A stretch of DNA of 64,000 bases from Argopecten irradians. Taxonomy: Eukaryota; Mollusca; Bivalvia; Pectinida; Pectinidae. The notes beneath the pieces are model-generated. The model did not search any database and was not told where the DNA came from. It saw nothing but the letters and a program-made list of their open reading frames with translations. Below, piece after piece: positions 41,301-47,777 of the stretch. How positions within the stretch are numbered: position 1 is the stretch's first letter; every line of letters starts with the position of its first letter. A program made the position numbers and the translations under genes. The stretch spans positions 41,432,996 to 41,496,995 of the forward strand of contig NC_091143.1 in NCBI RefSeq assembly GCF_041381155.1, read 5' to 3'.

Positions 41301-44300
41301 AGGTTTTAGTGTGTTTTATGTTAAGGTTTTAGTGTGTTTTATGTTAAGGTTTTAGTGTGTTTTATGGTAAGGTTTTAGTGTGTTTTATGTAAGGTTTTAG
41401 TGTGTTTTATGTTAAGGTTTTAGTGTGTTTTATGTTAAGGTTTTAGTGTGTTTTATGTTAAGGTTTAGTTATGGTTTTATGTGTTTTATGTAAGGTTTTA
41501 GTGTGTATTATGTTAAGGTTTTAGTGTGTTTTATGGTAAGGTTTTAGTGTGTTTATAGGTTAAGGTTTTAGTGTGTTTTATGGTAGGTTTTAGGTTTTAG
41601 TAGGTTTAGTGTTTTATGTTAAGGTTTTAGTGTGTTTTATGTTAAGGTTTTAGTGTGTTTTATGTTAAGGTTTTAGTGTGTTTTATGTTAAGGTTTAGTG
41701 TGTTTTATGTTAAGGTTTTAGTGTGTTTTATGTTAAGGTTTTAGTGTGTTTTATGTTAAGGTTTTAGACCCTGTGATATTTGGTATACCTATATATCACT
41801 TCTGAGGTGTACTTGAACATAACCAAATTGATGAAAAGTGTGTATGCATCAGGCCTGGCCTTAGGTATTATATACTGTTGGGTCGTAGTTTGTTGTGTTG
41901 CTTGTTAATATTTGTAAGATATGCAACAAATTGTACGTTCCAATTTAGTCATCTTCGCCAGCCAAGACTTCTGATCACGGAGTGTAAGTAATCAGAAGCC
42001 TTGGCTAACGAAGATGCAATTTAGAAAGTCCACAGTGTTTGGTACATATTTTCGTCACCAAATAACCATGCCACTATATATGTATATACCATGCCACTAT
42101 ATATATATATATATTATAGCATGTACAAGGAACGCTTGTTTGACCAGATTCGACTTTACAAAAGCATACACATCGATTTCTTATTAACCTTGTCTGATTA
42201 ATTCAATTGAAATTATTCTGTATTAGCAAGTTATGAGTACTCTGTCCTTGCGGGTAGGTATTGATTGTTTTTATGGGTGTAAAGTTATATTTTCAGAAAA
42301 ACGACGTCAGTTTTGCCTCACTCGAAAGGGAGATAACTCTTTAATATGCAAAAAGGAATATTTGTTACGCGTTTTAACTACTATGCCATGTGCTTTGAAC
42401 TAATTTGTCATTCGTTTGTCTTCAACACGTGCCTCCGGCAAGTCTGCGTGCACGGCATGGAAAAGCTGTATAGATTAGTTGTCACCGTGTGTAAACAATG
42501 AAAAAAGTCAACCTTAAAGAAAATACATCACATTGTCACATCAGGGGATAAAGTATGGCCATGGGAATACATGTGAGGTTTACATTGTCGATGCTCTAAT
42601 GAAAAAAACATCTCATACACTGACAATCGAAAAATACATCACATTGTCACAGAGTACACATCAGGAGACATAGTATGGCCATGGGAATACATGTGAGGTT
42701 TGCATTGTCGATGCTCTAATGAAAAAAACATTTCATACACTGACAATCGAAAAATAAAAGAATGGGAATGAAATATATGCCTGGAAAGAACGAAATATCA
42801 GAAGGATATTAAATCGATAGAGAAAAAGTGTTGCAAAATGCATTCATTCATTTGTCATATCAAATGATGATGATAAAACCTAGCTTGCATTTGTAGTTAC
42901 GTATTATGCAAATATGGTATAATTAAAATGGTCTCGGTTAAACTCAATCGAGAAGGAAATATATACTCCAAAACATGTTAATGTATTGGTCATTGTCAGA
43001 ACACTAACAAAACGTTAACTTCATATGAACTCACAATCACACGAGCAATTATAAAAATAAAATGAAATATTCTAGGGTGAACAAAGCATGGAATTGGAAA
43101 AAATTCAATATTTGTCTTTGTATAGAAACTATAGATTAAAAAACACTTTACATACATTCATAACTGCAACGACAGATAACGAATTGATATGATATGTCGT
43201 GAAATATCATGCATGGAAATCTGAAAAGTCATAATAAATAGCATGTCCGTTTGCTCAGATCACTATAATTTAAAGAAGGTAACATCACGAGTCACATATT
43301 GGTGGTTTTCTACGGAATCCCTCGCCATACATCATTAGCTATCACATTATCACTTCAATATATGTATATTCAGTCATCATTAGAGAGATTTATGACAAAT
43401 CGATGGAGATATATACATCATTGTCGGTAATGAGGTTAGCATGAAGGTAAATGACTATGGTCGAGCCACATAGGCAACAGTTGTCGCAAATATCAACTTC
43501 TTATTCAAGGTTGGTTTTTCCGTTAAAGGCCCAATACCTTTCCAAAACAAAAAATTAAAGTCTTTAAAAACAATAATCACCTCCGGAAATGTAAATCGAT
43601 AGCCTAAAATGATGTAACAACATTGCCTAAGATGATGTAATAACACCAAGCAACTGAAGATTCATTTCGCTGTGTTGCCGTCTAGAGCAGTGATAGTCAA
43701 CTAATTATATAACGCGCCGCGATTAATTAGCTACAGGATGATGGCGGGAAATAAAAGAAGACCCGCGTTATGAAAATAAAAATTTAGTATTTAATCTAAT
43801 TAAATTGTTCTATAGGTCATGATAATTGTAGTGTTGGCGTTAAGCTTTTAACGTGTTCTACGTACTCTACCAAATTATCAATCTTGTTTTACTTTCCCAT
43901 TTTTAAATTTAAAAGCCGTTTCGAAAAGGTAGTGAACACTAAATCAACAAGAAGACTACTCTAGAAAACACAACACAAAAGTAATATGCAAATATTTTAA
44001 ACCGTACATCATACTATTAAAGCTGCATCAGCTCTTCATCAAACAACCTTTTTCAATATAAACCTTGAAATCCTCTTTTGGAGCTGACAAAACAGAATTT
44101 TGCTGACCTGATGACATTGGCGTTGAAATGGAAATCTATATAATTCCAATCTGGCTTAAGCTACACTAAGCAGGCTACGTGGTCTTACCTTATATTGTGA
44201 TCCGACAATATCCCTTCTGATTGGGCCGTTTCTATGGCAATGGTCGCAGCCGCTGCATTGTTCGTCCACCCCAGACGGGGATGTTTGAACGGACTTAACA

Positions 44301-44370
44301 TACCTAATTTGAACTCCGCGCCAACACATATACCCATGGGTAACGTGAGCACAAGTAAAGTAATCCACAT
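17236..44370 (-). CDS. receptor-type (membrane) guanylate cyclase, 22 coding exons, whole gene span
   Basis: Makes cGMP from GTP at the cell surface in response to an extracellular ligand, by analogy with natriuretic-peptide receptors. Exons joined at GT-AG sites give 3189 nt, 1062 residues, all phases consistent. Domains: signal peptide 1-18; ANF-receptor-type ectodomain 19-449; membrane span 450-472; kinase homology about 505-800; coiled-coil linker about 803-847; cyclase 848-1040. Metal Asp873 (FSDIVGF) and Asp917 (IGDAY), guanine-selecting Glu913 and Cys985, and Asn992/Arg996 (NMASR) are present, predicting an active guanylate rather than adenylate cyclase. In the kinase-like part the catalytic Asp is Asn644 (HGNLKSSN), DFG is kept (662-664), and Arg550 sits where the ATP-binding Lys is expected. 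Length and domain order match animal GC-A/GC-B. The ligand cannot be told from sequence. The natural start is ATG at 44370; a TTG-led frame extends only five codons further. Confidence 0.93.
17815..17906 (-). CDS. receptor guanylate cyclase exon 21
   Basis: TTTTCAG|CCCTTA, ends AAG|GTTTGT, phase 0. [14 protein letters not shown] and [12 protein letters not shown] match the end of the cyclase fold. Residues 1003-1033. Confidence 0.92.
18385..18468 (-). CDS. receptor guanylate cyclase exon 20 (guanine and transition-state residues)
   Basis: GGTTTTAG|GTGTAG, ends GAA G|GTAAAA, phase 1. Encodes [27 protein letters not shown] in two parts: Cys985 is the guanine-specific residue, Asn992 and Arg996 act in catalysis. 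Residues 975-1002. Its acceptor resembles the motif repeated in the 70-bp array upstream. Confidence 0.93.
18577..18640. repeat. isolated copy of the 70-bp intron-19 repeat
   Basis: ACCTACAACCAAATAACAAAA and GGCATTAACTTGGTATCA recur here as one copy, about 110 bases upstream of exon 20 (on the minus strand) and 570 bases short of the main array. Confidence 0.75.
18641..19210. other. part of intron 19 between repeat copies
   Basis: No exon-like segment. AT-rich sequence with a short direct echo (AAAATATAGCTTAAAATATAC) at 19070-19092. Confidence 0.5.
19211..21467. repeat. 70-bp minisatellite, about 31 copies, in intron 19 of the cyclase gene
   Basis: Unit: ACATCTACAACCAAATAACA / AAACTCCGTGGCATTAACTT / GGTATCAACATAGACTCCTA / GTGAAATAAT. 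Central copies are nearly identical, varying mainly at TCC/TCA before TAGTGAAA and at A-run length; both edges are degenerate, and 20651-20980 holds scrambled, truncated units. On the gene's strand each unit reads TTATTTGGTTGTAG|A, close to the exon-20 acceptor TTATTTGGTTTTAG|G. Confidence 0.95.
21700..21889 (-). CDS. receptor guanylate cyclase exon 19 (cyclase core, second metal Asp)
   Basis: CACTCTAG|GTGGAA, ends GCA G|GTATAT, phase 1. [19 protein letters not shown] carries Glu913 (guanine contact) and Asp917 (metal); [13 protein letters not shown] follows. Residues 912-974. Confidence 0.94.
22196..22398. mobile_element. MITE family H, full copy in intron 18
   Basis: Left ATACTGTAAACCAACTTATTG, right GAGTTGGTTTGCAGTATAT: imperfect terminal inverted repeats flanked by TA. 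It lies about 30 bases downstream of the exon 18 donor. TTCGCG-rich relatives occur near 11415, 26510-26720, 31396-31500, 32900-33010 and 35620-35770. Confidence 0.65.
22428..22620 (-). CDS. receptor guanylate cyclase exon 18 (cyclase core, first metal Asp)
   Basis: TTTACAG|GGTAGTG, ends TAT AAG|GTAGGC, phase 0. [33 protein letters not shown] (Asp873, metal ligand) and [12 protein letters not shown]. Residues 847-911. Confidence 0.94.
23021..23161 (-). CDS. receptor guanylate cyclase exon 17 (coiled-coil linker)
   Basis: GGTACAG|GAGGACC, ends CCA AG|GTAACA, phase 2. [21 protein letters not shown] and [21 protein letters not shown] form the dimerisation/signalling helix before the cyclase domain. 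Residues 800-846. Confidence 0.93.
23228..23332 (+). mobile_element. SINE-like element, 5'-truncated, in intron 16
   Basis: TTTTTCTCCGGGTACTCCGGC, GACCCTGGCTGTTAATCGGAT and ATTAAACTAATAAAACCAAAC match the body and tail of the elements at 1037-1212 and 45420-45597; the tRNA-like head is absent. Confidence 0.65.
23804..23999 (-). CDS. receptor guanylate cyclase exon 16 (kinase homology end)
   Basis: TTTCACTCAG|AAATC, ends GGA AG|GTATAT, phase 2. PQEIIQRV, PPFRPHV, then [19 protein letters not shown], the WxExPxxRPxF motif with Cys in place of Trp two positions earlier. Residues 735-799. Confidence 0.93.
24267..24416 (-). CDS. receptor guanylate cyclase exon 15 (kinase homology C-lobe)
   Basis: TATTAAAG|AAAAA, ends CAA G|GTATGT, phase 1. 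[11 protein letters not shown] (APE motif) and [15 protein letters not shown] are invariant C-lobe motifs. Residues 685-734. The acceptor is weak (TTAAAG), so its exact start is slightly uncertain. Confidence 0.88.
24420..25841. other. intron 14 of the cyclase gene, no other feature recognised
   Basis: About 1.4 kb with stray 66-95-codon readings and no conserved domain. A TTTCGCGGG.AAGTGCGCCACGAG stretch near 24510-24535 resembles family H sequence. Confidence 0.5.
25842..26007 (-). CDS. receptor guanylate cyclase exon 14 (pseudokinase catalytic loop)
   Basis: TTACAG|GGTATG, ends AGC A|GTAAGG, phase 1. Encodes [37 protein letters not shown] replaces HRD, DFG is kept. Residues 630-684. A family B MITE sits 50 bases upstream of the acceptor. 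Confidence 0.93.
26061..26442 (-). mobile_element. MITE family B, copy 3, in intron 13
   Basis: Reversed relative to copies 1 and 2: left TTAAAGATGGTCCACTGCTGAC, right TTGGCGATGGAGCATCTTTAA. Interior TTATTTTGCTTTTGGTGCATC is the inverse of the family's GCACCAAAAGCAAAATAA. Ends 54 bases from exon 14. Confidence 0.8.
27250..27321 (-). CDS. receptor guanylate cyclase exon 13 (kinase homology)
   Basis: TTTCAG|GATATC, ends GCA|GTAAGT, phase 0. [14 protein letters not shown] then SLITDIIA, equivalent to DILENxxIxLDWMF...DIVKG in GC-A. Residues 606-629. Confidence 0.92.
27807..27911 (-). CDS. receptor guanylate cyclase exon 12 (kinase homology)
   Basis: TTACAG|ATGTGG, ends CAG|GTATGT, phase 0. [14 protein letters not shown] and YCNKGSLQ match the HxNLxxFxGxC and YCxRGSLQ motifs of the family. 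Residues 571-605. Confidence 0.93.
27958..28360 (+). mobile_element. MITE family C, copy 3, in intron 11
   Basis: Left TTAAAGGCTCACTACCTTTCCGA, right TTCCGGAAAGGTAGTGGGTCTTAA. Carries TTTTGCCGTCTGTGATATTTT and GTCCCGCGTTATGGAAAT in the family order. Confidence 0.8.
28361..30487. other. remainder of intron 11, no other feature recognised
   Basis: About 2.1 kb, AT-rich. GCACGTGCTCCTTGCACGTGC near 28780-28801 is a short inverted repeat. No exon-like segment fits between exons 11 and 12, whose protein continuity is complete without one. Confidence 0.5.
30488..30676 (-). CDS. receptor guanylate cyclase exon 11 (kinase homology N-lobe)
   Basis: TTTTTTAG|CTGAGC, ends GCA|GTAAGT, phase 0. No clear glycine loop. 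[15 protein letters not shown] aligns with the VAVK region of GC-A and has Arg550 in place of the ATP-contacting Lys; [11 protein letters not shown] is the regulatory helix. Residues 508-570. Confidence 0.9.
31126..31225 (-). CDS. receptor guanylate cyclase exon 10 (start of cytoplasmic region)
   Basis: GCCACAG|GCGGGC, ends CAG|GTAGGA, phase 0. [21 protein letters not shown] is the classic juxtamembrane-to-kinase-homology motif (ExxLxxxxWxVxxxD). Residues 474-507. Confidence 0.92.
31681..31762 (-). CDS. receptor guanylate cyclase exon 9 (membrane span)
   Basis: CTTTAG|GATCG, ends TAC AG|GTAAAT, phase 2. A hydrophobic run from [15 protein letters not shown] to LYLY, residues 450-472, is the single transmembrane helix, followed by Arg-rich cytoplasmic sequence in the next exon. 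Confidence 0.9.
32478..32586 (-). CDS. receptor guanylate cyclase exon 8 (juxtamembrane)
   Basis: TTGTAG|AAAATC, ends ACA G|GTAAGG, phase 1. Encodes [24 protein letters not shown], split here as W420, [10 protein letters not shown] and C441: the paired juxtamembrane cysteines (434, 441) and PPxDxPxCGF motif of receptor cyclases. Residues 411-446. Confidence 0.92.
33108..33238 (-). CDS. receptor guanylate cyclase exon 7
   Basis: Taken to start after TTTAATGAAG at 33238, giving [19 protein letters not shown], the conserved GxxGxVxxDxNGDR segment. A CACAG six bases inside is an in-phase alternative that would drop two residues. Ends CAG|GTATTC, phase 0. Residues 367-410. Confidence 0.88.
33307..33624. 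mobile_element. MITE family D, full copy in intron 6
   Basis: Left CATCCTCGATATTCCAGGGG TTATTATCACT and right AGTGATTGTAACCCCTGGAG TATTGAGGATG are inverted repeats of about 30 bp, 318 bp overall. Solo or partial ends are at 1498-1533, 4645-4700, 17061-17090 and 56739-56770. It begins only about 70 bases upstream of the exon 7 acceptor. Confidence 0.7.
34110..34160. repeat. polypyrimidine tract followed by G8
   Basis: TTTTCTTTTTCTTTTCCCCC-type run ending in GGGGGGGG just downstream of the exon 6 donor on the gene strand. The apparent Lys-rich peptide read here on the minus strand is intronic. Confidence 0.8.
34173..34308 (-). CDS. receptor guanylate cyclase exon 6
   Basis: GAACAG|GGCTCG, ends AGA G|GTAAAT, phase 1. 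Encodes [19 protein letters not shown], the conserved LHDAV-like helix, then [15 protein letters not shown]. Residues 322-366. A poly-pyrimidine/purine tract and poly-G run lie just past the donor. Confidence 0.9.
34770..34883 (-). CDS. receptor guanylate cyclase exon 5
   Basis: AACAG|ATCACT, ends ATTAGG|GTAAGT, phase 0. 38 codons, [14 protein letters not shown] ... [11 protein letters not shown]. Residues 284-321, including an NDT N-glycosylation sequon. Confidence 0.88.
34884..36669. other. intron 4 of the cyclase gene with a MITE family B fragment
   Basis: A right-end remnant of family B, CATTCGTCGGCGATGTGGCGTC, ends near 35269 and extends left to about 35155; TTCGCAAATTT..GATCGCGAATC at 35650-35680 belongs with family H. 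Nothing else recognised in this 1.8-kb intron. Confidence 0.5.
36670..36863 (-). CDS. receptor guanylate cyclase exon 4 (ligand-binding domain)
   Basis: TTACAG|TT..., ends CAG|GTAAGT, phase 0. Encodes [24 protein letters not shown] and [19 protein letters not shown], the second lobe of the ligand-binding fold. Residues 219-283. Confidence 0.93.
37295..37657 (-). CDS. receptor guanylate cyclase exon 3 (ligand-binding domain)
   Basis: Largest exon, 363 nt. Starts after TTTTAG, ends A|GTAAGT, phase 1. Contains [28 protein letters not shown] and [10 protein letters not shown], all typical of the receptor-cyclase ectodomain, then a [13 protein letters not shown] helix. Residues 98-218. Confidence 0.93.
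37658..38919. other. intron 2 of the cyclase gene, no other feature recognised
   Basis: About 1.3 kb, AT-rich, no exon-like segment and no clear repeat. Confidence 0.5.
38920..39029 (-). CDS. receptor guanylate cyclase exon 2 (ligand-binding domain)
   Basis: Acceptor TTTCAG|TGTCG, donor T|GTAAGT. Encodes [10 protein letters not shown] ... [12 protein letters not shown], the conserved Cys pair and VDVxIGP motif of ANF-receptor domains. Residues 61-97. The acceptor and first 48 or so bases are repeated upstream in a tandem array (39030-39560). Confidence 0.92.
39030..39570. repeat. minisatellite built from the exon 2 splice acceptor, about 100-bp unit, five extra copies
   Basis: On the gene strand each unit holds a CAG acceptor, then the first roughly 48 bases of exon 2 (up to GGTGCTGGTAAC), then AAGCACCCCTCTCGTGACGTCA and an A/T run. 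Acceptor-equivalent AGs are at about 39128, 39243, 39433 and 39532; the copy near 39338 has CGG instead. Every unit also contains TGACGTCA (first at 39056-39063) and usually CACGTG. The peptide [16 protein letters not shown] repeats in frame here but is not an extra coding exon by any evidence seen. Confidence 0.93.
39621..41767. repeat. 23-bp minisatellite, about 93 copies, consensus without C on the plus strand, in intron 1
   Basis: Unit AAGGTTTTAGTGTGTTTTATGTT. Long central runs are perfect; edge and scattered units have one-base losses, TGTGTG expansions or truncations (39740-39785, 41460-41620). I saw no cytosine between about 39630 and 41760. On the gene strand the RNA of this stretch would be free of G. 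Confidence 0.95.
41944..42020. repeat. short inverted repeat (hairpin) in intron 1
   Basis: CATCTTCGCCAGCCAAGACT TCTGAT and ATCAGAAGCCTTGGCTAACG AAGATG face each other across about 20 bases. Arms of about 26 bp with few mismatches; perhaps a very small MITE. Confidence 0.7.
42233..42356. mobile_element. MITE family E, shortened copy in intron 1
   Basis: TCCTTGCGGGTAGGTATTGATTG on the left and GAAAGGGAGATAACTCTTTA ATATGCA on the right, with a central AACGACGTCAGTTTT. Same layout as 9646-9830 but diverged. Confidence 0.6.
42519..42756. repeat. direct duplication of about 110 bp in intron 1
   Basis: AAATACATCACATTGTCACA, GTATGGCCATGGGAATACAT and CATTGTCGATGCTCTAATGA occur twice in the same order with only a few differences; the second copy has a short extra GAGTACACA. 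Confidence 0.9.
42757..43522. other. part of intron 1, no feature recognised
   Basis: AT-rich sequence, no exon-like segment. Exons 1 and 2 join in phase without needing a further exon. Confidence 0.5.
43523..43942 (+). mobile_element. MITE family C, copy 4, in intron 1
   Basis: Left TTAAAGGCCCAATACCTTTCC, right TTTCGAAAAGGTAGTGAACACTAA. Interior TGTTGCCGTCTAGAGCAGTGA and GACCCGCGTTATGAAAATAAA match the family; an internal ATGATGTAA segment is duplicated. Confidence 0.8.
44189..44370 (-). CDS. receptor guanylate cyclase exon 1 (signal peptide)
   Basis: ATG at 44370; residues 1-18 ([18 protein letters not shown]) are a clear signal peptide. Then FKLGMLSPF and a run of Ala ([11 protein letters not shown]) fit the first strand and helix of the ligand-binding fold. 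Ends ATA AG|GTAAGA, phase 2. Confidence 0.88.
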
Positions 44371-44524
44371 CTTGAGCAAAATCAATATAAAAACCAGAAA
44401 TAATTATTCGGACATGAAAATTTCAAGCATAGGTTTGTAATTAAAATGGCATTTCATTTCAAATATACAAAATGTATTTGCGATGTAATCCTTCCGTTTC
44501 TTTTCTTGAAATGATAACAGGCTT

Positions 44525-44893
44525 AATGTTAGCAACTGAAATTATCAAACATATTGAATATGGTAATGTATTTATATCATCCTAATTGAGAATTCACTTC
44601 AATGTTCGCAACCAGAATTATCAAACATGATGTAAGTATAATATCCTAATTGAGAATTCACTTCAATGTTCGCAACCAGAATGATCAAATATGATGTAAG
44701 TTGCAATGGAATTATAATATCCTAGGTGAGAATTCATTCCATTGTTCGCAACTAGAAATGTGAAACATATTGTAAGTTGCAATGGAATTATAATATCCTA
44801 AATGAGAATTCACTCAACCTTTGTAACTAGAAGTGTCCAACATATTGTAAGTTGCAATGTTGCTATGCTATCATAAATGAGAATTCCTGGAGG
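44525..44893. repeat. 76-bp minisatellite, four to five copies, 5' of the cyclase gene
   Basis: Units carry TGAGAATTCACTTCAATGTT, CGCAACCAGAAT and ATGTAAGTTGCAATGG. It begins about 150 bases upstream of the start codon, so it lies in the cyclase promoter, 5' UTR or first intron. Confidence 0.85.
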
Positions 44894-45419
44894 TTGGTCG
44901 TCCATACATCTTGATCCAAACACTAATGAATCTCAACTGAGTTCTGTTGACTTTCAGGCGTGGTAAGTGTATGGCCTGTTGATATATAGGTAAACACCTT
45001 GACACTTTGATAGCCTATGTTCGTTAGCGAGCCAACAGATCGATAATCCCTAATAGCACAGAGAATTGGGAAAATAAACCGAACGAATTCCAATGCAAAA
45101 AAATGTGTAATTATACGATTTATCATCTAATAAATGCAAAATGCAAAAATCTTGGAACCGCTGCCTATCTCGTCTAATAATGGTCAATGTTTTACACATT
45201 TATTTGGAACGGCAACATGGAAAAATTAAAACGAATCCTTCCTATAGTTGCATTATTAAATGAAATTCTGTTACAGTAGAAGACGTAAAAAAAAAAATCA
45301 TCATTTTTTCTTTCACTTCGTTTTTTTTTTTTTCATTCCTAAGTGCTAAACCCTAAACATTAACAATGTTTTGTAACTACTATCCATATCTGATTCATTT
45401 GTTTTATACTTATGTACAT

Positions 45420-45597
45420 ATAACCACAAACTCTCCACTACTGGGTCGCGAGTTTGAATCCAATAAGGGGCAGTTATTAGGTACTGACTGCAGGTCGGTG
45501 GTTTTTCTACAGGTACTAATAATCCTAACACGTCCTTAATTGACCCTAGCTCTTAATAAGGCGTTAAACTAATTAACCAAACCAAGAATTTGCCTTT
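45420..45597 (+). mobile_element. SINE-like element with B box
   Basis: GGGTCGCGAGTTTGAATCCAA resembles a tRNA B box; then GGTCGGTGGTTTTTCTACAGG, a diverged body and GGCGTTAAACTAATTAACCAA. Shares body and tail with 1037-1212 and 23228-23332. Confidence 0.65.
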
Positions 45598-47704
45598 GAA
45601 TTCCAACCGTGTGACGCCCCTTCCACATTTTTCGATATAGGTATGCAATGTTTGAAGATGCTATGAAGAAAACTCCTTGAACAGAAACGCAATCTCTTAC
45701 ACTTTGTCATTCGATGTCATACAGGGTAAAACATGTCGCGACGGCAAACCTAGTCTGATGTCTGAACTGTATATCCTAGTGTAAAATATGACGCTATCGT
45801 AGTATATCTGATAGACCGAAAATAAACATTTTGAGATATAATTTGTAAATAAGTGATATCATGGGTGGGTTGTTTTTTATCTTTGGCCCTGATGTATTCC
45901 GATCCAGTTACTCTAGCTCTGTGTGATGGTAAAAAATTGTTTTAATTCTGTGATTCATGTGCGGATTACATTGCATCAATCAAATTACATCTTTGAAAAA
46001 CTAAATGAAATTTCTGTGATTTCTATATTGAAAGTGATTATGTTTTGAGATTCAAATCAACAACATCGTCTAATTAACATCAAAAGAGAACATGTCACAT
46101 GCAATGTCATAATCCCTAGCTTCGATTCAATAAGATTAATCAAAAGATTACTTGCAAAATTTGTAATCATTCGGATCCTTTGTTTATTCATTAATATCTC
46201 TAAAATAAAAACGGACCGACAAATAATATCAACAAGATTTTCCAGATGACACGGGATTATATCAAACATAAGTCTTAAGGATGCGAATTACTTCAAATGG
46301 CAATTGTCAACTCAAATTTTATATTTTATAAAACATATTATGTAATCGTGATCGTTTTGTGTGTCTTGATAAATGGGCAATACAAATATTTGACTTTTTT
46401 ATCCACACGGTTGGAATTTTGTCCCATATAAAATAAAAACAATATATTCTTAATATCTAGACCTTTAGATTACTCTCTGACAGAGGAATTCCCCAATAAT
46501 CATTTGCTATGACAGTAACAGTGTCAAAGTTAAAGTTCATATATCTTAGCAAATTATGCCCTGTTTCAAGTGACAAATGAAAAAAGAAGCTGGGATCTGA
46601 TCTCTACAAACAGCTCTATTTGTAGGCTAAATAAACCATTCTGGGTAGCATTTCATGCATGTTACCATATTTTTTTTCTTTTATGTGTTTTCTCGTAGTC
46701 CGTAAAAACCTGCCTTAAGTATCAGGTTTTGCCTTATAATTAGACAAAACAATCCACAAAAGCCTGATAACGTAGTCAGGGTTAGCGGACTGTGTTTTCC
46801 GTTGAGTTATTGCCAACGGATTATCTATCATATGAAAATTGTTACAAGACCCTTGTATAGTCTAAGTAGAAAACATCATTGATTTGAGGAGTGAATGCTT
46901 AATAATCCTTAACATTATACTTTCTCTCTTTTGTACTTATCATATAGCTCAAAATATTTCCTTAATCTACTCTGACATTTGTTGGGTTTTTTTCTCGTGT
47001 GTTGTTGTTGTTATGATGTTATAGTAATATACGTTTGTACATGACAGTAGTGTAGTATGACCTAGGACGATTTCCATTGGAATTTCGTTGTGAAATGGCA
47101 GGAAGCAATCACGTGATGTCATGACTTGAGGAGGGCGTGTTTTGTAATAGGTGTTAAGATCGTTATTTCTTGTCGTCATGTGCTAAAATGTCTTACATGT
47201 ATTTATTTCATATGAAATTTTACGTAACGCGTTTCGATTAGTTGTCTTCATTTTGCTCACTGAGGCTTGCAACAATACAACCTCTAAGACTTGTTTCAAA
47301 AATCTCACTTGAAGGATGATTCCTCTATGTAAATGAAGCTTTTGTAAATAACTCTGTCGTGTGCCACATCAATTATCCTGAAATCACTAGTAGACCTACA
47401 CACTCAACGGTCCGATGTCATGCTCAGACGGTCGGCCGCATCCGGAGGTTCCTAACCCGGTGCGTTTTATAGTATTCTGCCTTCAGCTATGATCTTGACG
47501 CAAACGTGCGTTGATTGTTTTATTGATCTGTCTTGCCATTGTTTTTTGTTGTTTGAATCGGATGTTTTTCTTAATATTTATCCGTCCCTGGAGAGACAGA
47601 CGACATTAAACGATAAAAACCTCTATATCAGTATAGTTCCATTATCTGTGTATCATTTTGAGTGTGTGTAATACAAGCAAGTATTACTTTGGTGAATTTT
47701 ATTG
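45598..47704. other. spacer with no recognised gene
   Basis: About 2.1 kb, AT-rich; isolated readings of 60-70 codons without splice framing or known domain. Confidence 0.5.
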
Positions 47705-47777
47705 CAATATTCTGTCTTTGCATATTACAAAGTTAACTCCCTTGCGGGTACGTATCGATTGTTACGCCATTATTTTA

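Noticed and set aside
44371-44385. Upstream TTG-led start for the guanylate cyclase
   Set aside because: Not an ATG; the ATG at 44370 gives a standard signal peptide directly.
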